DNA from: Siphonodentalium dalli
Taxonomy: Eukaryota; Mollusca; Scaphopoda; Gadilida; Siphonodentaliidae
DNA length: 64,000 bases
Assembly (NCBI GenBank): GCA_032622095.1
Contig: CP136061.1
Coordinates: 123,638,754 to 123,702,753, forward strand
Reading direction: 5' to 3'
The position numbers and the translations under genes were made by a program. Positions 11,343 through 25,100 of the stretch are shown piece after piece (position 1 is the first letter of the stretch; every line of letters starts with the position of its first letter). The notes under the pieces were generated by a model. It was given only the letters and a program-made list of their open reading frames with translations. It had not been told where the DNA came from and did no database searches.

Positions 11343-12034
11343 TTCTCTAGAATTCTTATTCAGATCCTATTTTTTAGGACGACGATGTATAAAATTGTTT
11401 CTAAATATGGAGCTAATGTAGCAAATGTTTCAGAATCATTGTATTTTGTAGCAGTTATAAAAACTGGATGCGATCAATTGATAAGAAATAAATATCGTTG
11501 GCTGATAAAAACACGAAAATAATGTCTCACAGATTGCGAGGAGTAATTTTGATCATTTCCAATTATGACTATATTTCCCAGAATTCTGTATTATAGAATT
11601 TGTCGTGTTTTGCTATGCATGGGAAAATTTTCAACAATTCATTGACATCCGATCTCGCAATTTAAATACAGCCCATTGATCATGAATTGTGTTTGTAATT
11701 GGCTTTTTAAAGAGACTATATTCCACCTATCCACTTAATACATATTAACGTTATCATTTCAACTCTTAATTTTGACAGGACAATTCCTGATGGGCATTAG
11801 AATTAGCTGAATGTCGGCACCTGATAGCAACCCAGGTTTGAAGTTGGGTGGTCTCCAACTTTTTTAAACTACTTTAGTATGAGTACCCAAGCCCATGGGA
11901 TAACAACCAATTCAGTATTGGTGGTAGCAGCACCATTGATGTCCATAACATGCCATCATTATGTCAAAACAGTTCAAGCGACCCAAGGCAGGCGCAGTGG
12001 GTAAATTAAAAAAAAATATAGAAGTCTGTAAAAG

Positions 12035-12470
12035 CCTCACCACTAAGAAGATGGAGAAATAGATAAACATTGTACTTATATTCGTTATTGATATTTCTTT
12101 TTCTTCAAAAAAATAAAATCACGTGATGAAACCAGTGTTATATAAACAAAACTGTTACAGTGATTTGTCAGCAAACATCTCTGACCGTGTAGAAAGTTAA
12201 AATATTTTTGTCTGAATTTTATTTTCAGAATATTTTTTAATACTTGGACCATTCCCCACAAGTTTTGATTAAACTTTGGTATCTTATTGGACTAATTAAG
12301 ATTATTATCGGTAATTCCACTCTAACAGTAATGTTTACATAAGGGTTTTGTGCAATCTCGTTATTGGACTTATTAATAATGATAATAAGAACAATGTCTA
12401 TCTATTTTTCCATGTATTTGTCTATGATAGTATTTTTACAGACTTTTATAAAATTTATGTTATGTCACAT
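12035..12470 (+). repeat. Diverged long repeat K (copy 2)
   Basis: It is collinear with 7017-7470 through a series of short matches in the same order. No open frame or terminal repeats are seen. It contains an AATAAA signal read on the minus strand near 12217-12222, which could be a polyadenylation signal of the RhoGEF gene about 760 bases past its stop; this is only a possibility. Confidence 0.4.
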
Positions 12471-12492
12471 GAATTCGAAGGCATTGGTCTCT

Positions 12493-12755
12493 TTAACTCG
12501 TCCATGACTAGAGTTTCCTGATATTTTGTGAAAACCCTGTGCCAATGCATTCTCTTATATATGCAAGTATCCCATTGGGAACCTCACATATATAAGAGAA
12601 TTCATTGGCCTGACATTATTTACCTTGGCCTTGTAAGCCAGAGCATTCTCTTATATATTTGAGGCTCCCTATGGGAGACTCGCATATATAAGAGAATGCA
12701 CTGGCACAGGATATTTAATGCTGCAACAGCGGATCTCCCATCATGAAATGGTTAA
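12493..12755 (+). mobile_element. Family A MITE (copy A3), complete
   Basis: The left end is TTAACTCGTCCATGACTAG and the right end is CCCATCATGAAATGGTTAA. Both CTCTTATATAT hairpins and the central linker (ACATTATTTACCTTGGCC) are present. Length is 263 bases, as in A1. It lies about 225 bases beyond the RhoGEF stop codon. Confidence 0.85.
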
Positions 12756-12980
12756 AACTCTTGATGTTTTTTTTATATAGAAAATGAAGTGCTGCACCAA
12801 CTTTGAATGATTAGTTCGTTTGCAAAAAACAAAACAAAATGATTAATGATCAACAGAATGGCAAGATGAGGATGACGGTGATAAAATGGCAAGTGATGAA
12901 AAATGATAAGCACTTTTGTTTTGATTAAAATGCACAAATCGTACAATGGCAGAATGGTTCATTGTAAGTTGCACTGTGTC

Positions 12981-13132
12981 CTATGGACTGAGTGACGTCG
13001 GTGAAGTTGATGACTTTCCGACAGATCTCAGACACTGCAGCCATTGTCGTTTGTCATGCTGGTCGTTTGCTAACAGCGTGTGGGATTGTCCATGCGTTGT
13101 GTCTTTATAACACACCCGTATGATATTTTTAG
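12981..13132 (-). CDS. RhoGEF exon 11 (last): end of PH domain and stop
   Basis: The acceptor is a clear pyrimidine tract ending TTTCTCATTTCAG. The split codon G|CT makes Ala, then KNIIRVCYKD, HTLLANDQHDKRQWLQCLR. The Trp in KRQWLQCLR is the hallmark of the C-terminal PH helix. The protein ends KSSTSPTSLSP and a TAG at 12981-12983. Vertebrate NET1 has a longer tail; here the tail after the PH helix is only about 15 residues. Confidence 0.9.
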
Positions 13133-16100
13133 CTGAAATGAGAAAATTAATATCAAGTTTTTTGAAGGACATGTCACATCACTCGATAAAACTTACAAAA
13201 TCAATTAGAATAATGAAATTTGTAAAGGTAAACCTTTTCAAATTATTAATATATGCAATCAACATTGTTTACGATGCATCTCTGGGTTTATAAAAATGTC
13301 AAGATGGCAAACAACATACTGTATAATTTGATGAAGCGAAATATACCAAGTATGTTGTTCGGCATCCTACCAAAGATGCATTGAAAATGATGTTAATTGC
13401 TTATAATTACGGCAACAAAACTTTATTGCTATCTAGTTGATCGAAATTGATAACGACCGACCGGAAATTAAAAAAATACACACCCTTCGATCTGTTTCCA
13501 AAGATAAACTACACATATATTGTTGGTATAAAATTCACATATTTAAAACACTACTAGAACATCTATTGTCGTGAACACGCTCAAGGTTGATAGAAATTCC
13601 AAAGCGGAATTCCCGAACTGCCAGACAAAATTTATGGTCTCCGATGATTTACTCGAAATGTAAGTAAACACTATAATTGTCACATTTTATGCTCTTGTGA
13701 TCAATGTCATGTCATATTAGTATTGGCACGAAGCCAAGCAAATGTAAATAGGGGAATAGTCATGTAACACATCCCTTTATCACCAACTAGGTTATGGTTT
13801 TTCATAGTTTCACTGATTAGTCTTATTCATTAATTTTGTTTTCGCGGTATGGAATCTACAGACACATTTACAAAATGTCATGATGTGGGGCGCTGGTTGG
13901 AGTCGGCCAATTTCTTAAAGGTATCACTGCACGTTGTGATGCAGGAAATGACCCTTCCCTCAGCTGATAAAGATATTGTCACTACCAAGAGCAATCAGAT
14001 TCCTTTATAACAATAATGCTGTTTCTGACTATTTGGATATCAAATTTATGAAAATAACTTATTTTGGCATGATTAACTGTTATTACAGTCGGAACACCTC
14101 GGAGGAGTGTTTCACATCACTTTAACCCTTTGACGGTGAGAGTGTCGTGTATGACATCATATCCATGCTATTCCATGGGTGAATATATTATTGAAAATAA
14201 ACTGAATGATATTGAAAGAATCGCCTATTGTAAGAAATAAATCATACAGACAACATTATTAAAGATGGATTATCTCTTTAAATAACAAATTTTAAATAGT
14301 TGCGTGGGTATAAAATAATAGATATGAACTGAAGACCTATGTCCGGAAAAGCTTCCATCAATTAATATTGATTTTATTTCGAATATTAAATCGGGCCCAT
14401 TTATGTTACTATTTTTAGAACCGACCATTCGGATGAGACCGTATTGCGATATAGAGCACTGGGCTGTTCCTACGGCTACGCAACGAATGTCAAATGTCAC
14501 AGATTGATTGTTTGTATTGTTTTGTTCCACAGATATAAGCGATAATGAGTATAATTAACGTTTATTTGTGACAAAATTGCACAATATAATTTCTGGTCTA
14601 TGATAACAGTAACCACTATTGTTCGTTAGCTGAACAAACACACCTTTTTAGACCAGAAAATATTCGAAATAAAATTAATATTAATCGATAGAAGCATTTC
14701 CGGACAGGAGTCTTCGATTCAAATCTAATATTTTATACCCCGGTAACTATATAATACATGTTTACAAAGAGATAATCCACCTTTAAAGTCACAGATCAAT
14801 GTAAATATTATCTATCCACATTATATCCATAAGAAGTTTCCTTTTAGGAATTGAGCTTTCAAAGTTAAGACACAGTAACATAATATTACCCTAAAATTTA
14901 CGTAAATGATATATATGTCGTTCCACCCGCAAACCGTCAAACAACATAAATGTTGTTCTACCCACAAAAGGGTTAATAGTACCAAGATCATTTTCATCTG
15001 ACTCACTTTCCAAGGACCCTACCGAAAGTAACTATTTTTAAAGGGTATCCAGGTCTGTTAAAACAAAAACAAGTGTATAAACATTTTAAATGTAACATGT
15101 GCCACTATACTCACCAGGTTGTCCCTGCCCGAAAGCACTTCTGAATGAGCCCATTTTCACTTCTCCATCTTGTAAGTCTTCGACGACCAGTTCGTTAGCA
15201 GGTATAGGGTTCTGAAAGACTCGGAAATACTGCTGGCTGTTCTGTGTAACTGGCCGGGTGATGACGAGGACTTCATCAAACAGAAACACATGCAGCTTCT
15301 GTAACGATTGGTCGAAATGGAAGGTTTATTAACCCTTTTTTTACTAAATGGATTCTCCCATTCAGCTATAAAAGTATACATTGGAATAGTCTTGATTCAT
15401 TTGGCGGGACGTTCAAGAAATATAAGCAGATGACAGACAGACGAACATAGAATACAAGTGCAGAAGGATTCCTATTAATTAGAGGGTTATGATCAGATAA
15501 TAAGTCAAAAAAGACCTAAGGTCGTTTGTTGAATTTAATATCTGAACATTTAACCCTTTCATGACTGAGCTGAACTGGGGCAGCATTCATGATTCTGTGC
15601 CAGTGCATTCTCTTATATATGCTAGTCTCCCATAGGGAGCCTCATTTATATAAGAGATTACTCTGGCTTACAAGATCAAGGCAAATATTGTCAGGCCAAT
15701 GAATTCTCTTATATATGCGAGGCTCCCCATGGGAGATTCACGTATATAAGAGAATGCATTTTCGCAAAATTTCAGGAAGCTGCAGTAATGGAAGGGTTAA
15801 CAAAGAAAGGGTTAAAGTTAAATAAACATGGCTTGTTTAAGTTTCTAAAATATGTATATCTAATTTGGGAAGAGGGATGACAAAACATGCTTTCTTATAA
15901 TTTGCCTGGTGATATTCATGCAAAAACGCAGCGGGGAAAAAAGGTCCCTATTTGTAGTAAGTTCTAGGATTTTAATGTCTAAGTGGTAAGTTCTAGGATG
16001 TCAATAAGTCTTTCTGAGACATATGAAGTCCGTATAAGAAGCATTATTCATATTTTTGGGACCTATTTTGATCCACAAAATAGGCAGGAATATGATGAAA

Positions 16101-19100
16101 GTGAAAATGAATAGGTATAATTTGAGGTTCCAAACCATAACGGGCCTTTTTCAACTTCGGATGGACATTTCTGCTAAGTGAAATGTAGACATACATTTCT
16201 ATAAAACAAATCTTCAATAACTATGAGATGAGTTATGTAGGACTATGTACACATTAACCCTTTCTATGCTAAATGGATTCTCCTACTCAGTTATTAAAGT
16301 AAAAATTGGAATGGTCTATTATTCATCTGTAGGGGTTTTCAGGAAAAATAAGCAGACACAGATAATAAAAGTGCAGAAGGAGTCCTATTTATTGCAGGGA
16401 AATGTTAAGATAATAAGTTCAATACCTCACCTGTGGTCATTTGTTGAACTTATTATCTGAACATTTCCTAAGGGAACTACTAGTCAATGAGATAGAAGGG
16501 TTAAACATTGAAATTATGCTGACCCAGCTGTACTAAGTGACAACAATTTTAAATAATCGTTATTCTTACATTGTTTTTATTGTTTTTCATGATACCACTA
16601 CATATGAGGTTCTTTGAATCTTCTATGGAATTATTCCTCTGAAATTGAAAGTAAATTATAAGATGAAAGAAGCAGAAGAGACACATACAAACATGATATA
16701 TCTGAGGGAGGGCATCAGTAGTTATAATGGCAAGAATTAGAGATATATCCCATGGTAGAGAAGAATAAATTTATTTATCCACTCCTTGGTAAGTTGAACA
16801 AGAGCATCGCTAGGGCGTGGGAAACTCCAACAAAAAATTGAAAATTGAAAATTGGCAGGCGGAATCCAAATTCAAACTTTACCTGTATTTTGTGCTCTTA
16901 AAGCCACAAACCAAATTTCATTCCATTCAGTTGAGACTATCTAAAGTTCATCTAAAGTCTTTATCTGGAAATCATAAAACAAACGGACGGAGAGACCAGA
17001 CCAATAACATAATATTTCCCATTTTTTTTTTTAAACTGGCATATTAAAATAGTTCAATGGCAGCCACAAAACAGTCTGCATTATTCATCATGAAACAGGA
17101 CAAAACTCAATGTGGGTGCGTTGAAGACATAAAATTGGGGACAAAGATGTGATAAAAAATATTTACATTAGTGATTAAAACAACTGCATGCATTGGCAAT
17201 ATGAACAAATTTTAATTCAAATTTTAATTCAAGTTGAATATTTGTTGCTGAAACATGCATTCTGATTGGCCGAGTGCTGCTAACTTTAATTTTTTATTCA
17301 CCAGTAGCGGAGCAAATCAGAGAAATTTTTTTGAATGGAGTACGATTTCATTGACAAAATATGTCACTGGGCTGCCAGGAGTTGCATGCTCGAGTCAATG
17401 GAAAATTATTTACCATAGATACGGTAAACAGGAAATTGTTATGGAGCTGTTCTGAGCAACTGCATGGAACAACATATCTAGAGATTTGATAATCGAAAAA
17501 AGGATATCTCACTTCAAAGCATGTACTGTCGATAAAAGTGCTTTTATAACTTTTTTTATAAGTGTGTTATAACTTTTTTGGCAGATTGAATTACAATAAT
17601 AGTAGTGCATAATTCATTTCATTTGCTCATTGTTAGACTTACCTGATCATCATACAAATAAGTTATCCGTGACTTGAAGTATATACATTTGGCTTCTCCC
17701 GTTTTTCTATCTGCCTCAGCAACGATCTTTTCCGCAGATTTAATCTACAAGGGAGGAATTTTATAAGCATCTTTATCATGTAATTATTAGAGTAGTTATT
17801 TTTTTCAACAAAGATCATGAGCAACAGGCATAATCATTCAAATTATCACAACAATGAATCTCTATGAAATGTTGAGCACAGACTACATAAGCAATCTGCA
17901 ACCACATAAATTATTCAACTACAATATGAAGTTATGACTATTTCCAGGATTTCAAACTAGATAAGAACCCTCAGTAAGATTGGTAAAGTCAACTGAACAA
18001 TACAAGGTGACATCACATGAGACTGAACAATACATAGTGACATCACATGAGAATGAACAATACAAGGTGACATCACATGAGACTGAACAATACATAGTGA
18101 CATCACATGAGAATGAACAATACAAGGTGACATCACATGAGAATGAACAATACATAGTGACATCACATGAGAATGAAATCTAAGAGAATTGAAATGTTTT
18201 CATCCTGATAGGATTGATATTTTAACATTTGATGAACCAAAATTATAAAAAAAATAACAACAGAGGGATAACAAATGCAGCATTCATTTAAAAATAATTT
18301 ATCCTTAGTTATTGATGTTGATTAAAAAATATACTTACAGCCTCGTCTAGGAACTGGAAGTCTTCATCAGCGCATGGCGTCTGCAAAAGTACAAAAGTTA
18401 TTAATCTACACATCTGCACTGGAGAGTTACAATTGTGATACAAGTTAAGAAAATAAATGATTTCCACATTCATTAATTTGTAGAAAATGTTCAGATGATT
18501 ATATCCTTAACCATTCCATGACTGGAGTTTCCTGAAATTTTACGAGAAACCCTGTGACAATGCATTCTCTTATATATGCGAGTCTCCCATATAGGGAGAC
18601 TCGCATATATAAGAGAATACATTTGCCTACCAATATTTACCTTGACCTTGTAATCCATTGCATTCTCTTATATATGCGAGGCTGCCTATGGGTGACTTGC
18701 ATATATAAGACAAGAGGTACGCTGTCGCGTGGTATTTGCCCCCGACTGTAGCAATTCAGATTAAGCATGGACGAAACTGCGGATATCCGAGGAGGTCTAT
18801 ATGACCATTCCAAAAGAAGTTTGTACAGAAATGTTGACTAAAAACCCCAAAACAAGCGATCCGGAAACCCCAAAACAAGCGAAAATTCAAATTTTCTAAG
18901 TTAAAAAAAGGGCCATAACTCTGACAAAAATCATCAGATCATACCCAAATTCGCACTTGACATGTATTTTCTAAGTAAAAAAAGGGCCATAACACCATAC
19001 CAAATATCAGCTAAATCTGCCCAGCGGTTGCTGAACAATAATGCAAAATGTTTGTACGGACGGACAAAATTGAATTTTCTAAGTCAAAAAAGGGCCATAA

Positions 19101-22100
19101 CTCTGGTGAAAATTGGTGGACGAAACCCGCACTATGCATGTAGCTGTTCCCCCATGCTGCTCTATCACCATACCAAATATCAGCTAAATCTGCCCAGCGG
19201 TTGCTGAACAATAATGCAAAATGTTTGTACGGACAGACAAAATTCAAATTTTCTAAGTTGAAAAAAGGGCCATTACTCTGGCAAAAATCATCAGATCATA
19301 CCCAAATTCGCACTTGACATGTATTTTCATATAACTGATCCACAAAAATACGGGATTTGCAATTGTACCACCAAAGCTCACGCTATCATGTGGAAACCAA
19401 AAAAACAAGAGAAAAATTGAATTTTCTAAGAAAAAAAAAGGGCCATAAGTTCATAACTCTGGTGAAAATGGGTGGACGAAACCCGCGCTATGCATGTAGC
19501 TGTTCCCCCATGCTGCTCTATCACCATACCAAATATCAGCTAAATCTGCCCAGCGGTTGCTGAACAATAATGCAAAATGTTTGTACGGACAGACAAAATT
19601 CAAATTTTCTAAGTTGAAAAAAGGGCCATTACTCTGGCAAAAATCATCAGATCATACCCAAATTCGCACTTGACATGTATTTTTATATAACTGATCCACA
19701 AAAATACGGGATTTGCAATCGTACCACCAAAGCTCACACTATCATCTGGAAACCAAAAAAACAAGAGAAAATTGAATTTTCTAAGTAAAAAAAAGGGCCA
19801 TAACTATGGTGAAAATGGGTGGACGAAACCCGCGCTATGCATGTAGCTGTTCCCCCATGCTGCTCTATCACCATACCAAATATCAGCTAAATCTGCCCAG
19901 CGGTTGCTGAACAATAATGCAAAATGTTTGTACGGATGGACAAAATTGAATTTTCTAAGTAAAAAAAGGGCCATAACTCAGTGGAAATTGGTGGACGAAA
20001 CCCGCGCTATGCATGTAGCTGTTCCCCCATGCTGCTCTATCACCATACCAAATATCAGCTAAATCTGCCCAGCGGTTGCTGAACAATAATGCAAAATGTT
20101 TGTATGGACGGACGTACGGACGGACGGAGACGTCGACTATATACCCGCCGACTTCAAGTAGGGGCATAATAATGCAATGGCACAGGATCTTTAATGCTGC
20201 ACCAGTTCAGCTCCTGTCATGAAAGGGGTAAATGTCCCAACTGACTCCTTGTGAGTGATTATTCAGTCATCAATTGTTTTGGAGAGGAGGTCTATCTAAG
20301 TGATTAGCACTTGTCCTTCAATCCCGTTACCATGTTCATTTGGCAAAATACATATATCTAACCCTTTACCCAACAGAAGGGCCCTGTGCCAATGCATTCT
20401 CTTATATATGCGAGTCGACCATAGGTCGCCTCGCATATATAAGAGAATGCATTGGCTTAACACATTAAAAATTATAAAATTGTTAAAGAATGTAAGAAAA
20501 AATGGTAAAAAAAGATTTTTTTAGGCCAATGCATTCTCTTATATATGCGAGGCGACCTATGGTCGACTCGCATATATAAGAGAATGCATTGGCACAGGGC
20601 ATAACTGTAACTATCACAATGTGGTCAAGGAGCCGGTTCCAATGATATCCATATTTGTATGGTTCTATTGAGACAGACCGAAGATATTTTAGGCTGTTGA
20701 AGCTTTATTTGGCCGGTTTTGTCCGGTTTGTTGGGTAAAGGGTTACATATATTTAAATCATCAAAGGGTTAATTCCATTGTGTCACTAAATGAAGCTCAA
20801 GTTTACATACAATTCATAACTTTGACTGATACAGGCTTCTATTACCACTCCTGTAATAATAATTTACTGACACAACTGATTATAGTTAAAAGTAATATTT
20901 AGAATAAAATACTCAAACTGATGTCATGGACAAAAATTACAACAAAAAATAAACCGATCAATGTCACTTAGATAAGTTGGATAATTAGTTACTACTCACA
21001 TATTTCTGTATCGTTCGCAGCAACAAGGGATATTTCATAAACCGACTCCTTGTACCATCTGAAAGAAAATTTATAACTTAATAACACAATAAGATTGTAG
21101 AAGTTAAATGATGAGAAATTAAGACACTAGAAAATTATTTAAAAATATATAATATTTTCAGATGACGTATTTGGTGATGCTAGCCTGCTGTGCCGGGGTA
21201 GCATCTCTACTCGGGGACCTCATTCTGCAAATGTCTGACACACTAATAGTCACTATTTCCAGGCTTGGAACATACCTAATAAACTCCACAAGTCTAGCTT
21301 TCTGCTAAATGGAGACTCTTGACATCGTTGTAGAAAATCATCGACAGCAGGGTCATTCTTTTTATCATCGAACAGTGCCTTTGCGAATATCTGATTAGAA
21401 CAGTATGGCACATACTCATCTAATTTAGGAACCTGAAATTATAATAATGAAGCTTTATATACAGAACTTATCTCTCTAACATTAGGGACTTTAAGCGCTT
21501 CATAATATTACCCCAGTTGATGAGCAATGCTGAGTTACTTTACAGGCGACTTACGCATGCCCATCAAGTCAGGTCCCTATTTCGCGTCTAGACACAACAA
21601 AAACGTCACAGTATGATTGACCTTGCACAAGGGTAACAACTTGGCATGAGATATGAACATCGTACTATTCTACAGTCATACGTCGCTTAATCTGATCATG
21701 CCACTGTTGCGGAAAACTCAATAGTCAGTCAACTGGCAGGTGGCGAACACATTTCGCTGTGTTGACTGCAATATAAAGCTGAATGCGCTAACCATGTGTA
21801 TTAGGCTTTTGAACTTCCCCATTGTTGTTTTCAGGTCATGATTTCAGTTTAGCTATGAACAAGAGTATCCCTAGGACATGCCAAAATACGCCAGTGGTAA
21901 TTCCAACAAAGGGCCATAAAAAAATAGCGAGCTGAATCCAAATATGAACTTGACCTGTATTTTGTGATTGTATATCCACATAACAAATTTCATTCCATTC
22001 AGTTAAGACTATGTAAAGTTATCATCCAGAAATCCAAAGCGAATGGACAGATGAACTGACAGACGAAATAGCTTTATATATCACATATAAAAATGTAGGT

Positions 22101-25100
22101 GTACTATTCTCTCAGTTTATATTGAGATTTGTTAACAATAATTCAAGCTGTAATTTAACTGTAATTCAAGTTTCACTCCCGTTAACTAGTATAATAATTA
22201 CAATCAATGTATTTATATAGCGCATTACACAGTGAATTAGTTTCAATGCGCTTTACATCGACCATTACTTCGGTCATAGGGCAGATTACACTGTTATCAC
22301 ACCTATCCTCTCAAAAGGAAGCAACTCAAGCTACAACAAATTCTGAATGCAACAAATGTTCGGACACCCAGCTGAGCAGTCCATTAACGGATGAATGCGC
22401 AACGCAGTCACATTACTAGTGACCTTGCTCAAGGGTCACATCTAGACGCGATATATGAACAGAGTATAAATCTACATTAACACTCCACTTAAGTCAAAAC
22501 CTAGTCACTATTGTGAAACTAAACAGTCCCTGGTGAGCATCAAAACTCATATCACTGCCACAGGCCATACACTATAATCATTGAGCTACTGACCTCTCAG
22601 TTAAGCCGAAGTAAAAATAACTTATTCCATCTGCTATTTTTAGACAAAGGAAGTTTCGGAAGCTGCCAATATTTTGTGCAATTTTGGGCTGTCGGCATAA
22701 CAATAACATCACATGTGTATGTTTGCAAAACAAGATAAATGGATACTCAAATGTATGGTAGTAATAAGTAAGTAATAAGAAATTCCCATTTCAAACAAGT
22801 TATCTTCTGCGCTAAAAGCTATTATTTGTGCCTCTATTATTGAAATTGGAGAGAATTTTTAAGAATATTACTCACCCACTCAACCAACTGTTGGCCAACA
22901 CTTTCAGTCGTGCCATCTGCTAATCGCTGCTGTTGCAACCGACTGACAAGGTCTGGAAATAAATTTGTTCTGAATCAGTCCCGGGATTTTACAAATTCTT
23001 GCTAAATAAGTAATGTAATTCTGTATGCCCTTCAAAATGTTAAGATTAACACTTTCTATACTAAATGGATTCTCCCACCAAGTTAAAAAAGTGTACATCA
23101 GAATAGCCTATTACTGATATGAGGGATGTACAGGTAATATAAGCATGCAGCAGATAATAAATGCAGAAGGAGTCCTATTTATTGAGGAAAATGTTTAGAT
23201 AATAAGTTCAACAAAAATTATCATCTAAACACTTCCCACGGGATAACTACTCATCAATGAGTGTTTAGTATAGAAAGGGTTAACTGGAGAGAAGCTAACG
23301 TTTGCACGACTCGAATCCTTTTAATTCAAGAGCAGTAGGCATATAGAAATGCCCTAAATAATCGACTCCTTAACCGAAGCAGAATTATGGGTAACTTTTC
23401 AGGATTTAGTCAGAAATATGGCTTGTTGCCATTCATCGGAAAGCTCTCACAGAGCTTTCCGATGCGTGGAAACAAGCCATATTTCCGACTAAATCCTGAA
23501 AAGTTACCCATAATTCTGCTGTGGTTAAGGAGTCGATTATTTAGGGCATTACTGTAGGCTCTCAAAATGCAACAGTGAATAAATATAGTTTTAAAACTAC
23601 CACAGGCCCTTAGCACAATGTTCCAAGTCTGAAAATCCATTACCTTATTTGGGATTCAACACCAGTATGAAGAGGGTAAAGTAGAGTCATTGACCTCATG
23701 TGCAATAACAAATTGAGATAAATTTTGTTTAGTAGCGATCAATTCTTGTATAGGAATTTGGAAGGTGATAGCTTGAGTGCATCGAAGCATAAGTAGTAAT
23801 TTCGTTGGTCTATTCAAAGAAATAAAAGATGAAAGAAGATAAAACCAATTGGATATCTGACAGAAAACAGGTCCCTCTTAGTGGTAAACAAGATTTCGCA
23901 AATCAAACTTCATCGAAAAACATGTCATTCACAAAATAGACCAAGGAGAAAGATCTATTTGAAGGGTCATTGTATCTAATATCAAATACAGAAATTTTAC
24001 GGGTCCTTAGCAGAATGTTCCAAGTCTGAAAATCTATTACTTTATTTGGAATTCAACGTTAGTGCGAAGAGTGTATAGTAGAGTCATTGACCTCATGTGC
24101 AATAACAAATCATAGATAAACATTTTTTATTAGTGATCAATTCTTGTATAGGAATTTGGAAGGTAATAGCTTGAGTGCTTCGAAGCATAAGTAGTAATTT
24201 CATTGGTCTATTCAAAGAAATAAAAGATGAAAGATAAAAACAATTGGATATCTCACAAAAAACAGATTCCTCTTAGTGGTAAACAAGATTTCTACTACAA
24301 ATCAAACTTCATCGAAAAACATGTCATTCACAAAATATAGCAAGGAGAAAGATCTATAGAAATTTTACATAAGATATAACAATGAAATTATAGCATATGT
24401 GGTAGAGGTTAGTTATAATTTTGTAGTGTGGGGTTCGATCCTTGAAATAGTGTGTGTCATTTGCAAAATGAGGTCCCCAGAGAGTAAATTTAGTGATGCT
24501 ATCCCACATGGCTGACTATCATCACCAAATTCACCCCCTGGGAACCTCATTCTGCTGAGGCCTCAACTACTATGGTAGACCTATGATCAGATTGAAGTTC
24601 CCCAGTTTAAATTGGTTATGTTCACCCATTAGTCACATCGACAATAATCATTTCATATTCTGCAAAATAGGGGATATTGAAACTGAACAGAAGGGAAAAA
24701 GTAACTGAAAACAATATTAATTTGAAACTATAGATACTTCCCAGAAGATGAGGCCTAAACAGAATGAGGTCCCTAGAGGGTAAATTTAGTGATGCTAACC
24801 CAATGCAGGGTAGTGTCACTAAATTCACCCTATGGGGACCTCATTCTGCAAATGACACACACACTATTTCAAGGCTTGGTTTGGTTCCTCGCCTCTCTTC
24901 TTCATAAGGTCTTGAGTGGGGGTTATTTAGCTCCAGGCCCCATATCATATATGAGTGCAAGTAAAACAGATTCTAATCACATGCCAAATGAATAATGATA
25001 ACACCAATGAGCAAAATTACACAAGTTTCAACCTGAGAATGGTTGCTCTAAATGAACTACCCGTCTTCATATATCAATCATCTCAAAATTGGGACCCAAC

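Larger units (their letters stand above)
5804..12980. other. Intergenic region downstream of the RhoGEF gene, repeat-rich
   Basis: No gene is supportable here. It contains one full family A element (6719), family I (7703), J (8107), F (8755), a 146-bp palindrome (9721), a C/A/C composite (10821-11342), another family A (12493) and diverged copies of a longer repeat (7017, 9967, 12035). The short open frames are all repeat-derived or featureless. The 3' untranslated region of the RhoGEF must start at 12980 on the minus strand; I could not fix its end. Confidence 0.6.

Noticed and set aside
17952-18183. Open frames on both strands with repeated SCDVT or TSHE motifs; also considered as a CRISPR-like array
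   Set aside because: The 30-base units are contiguous with no spacers, and the context is an animal intron; it is a minisatellite.
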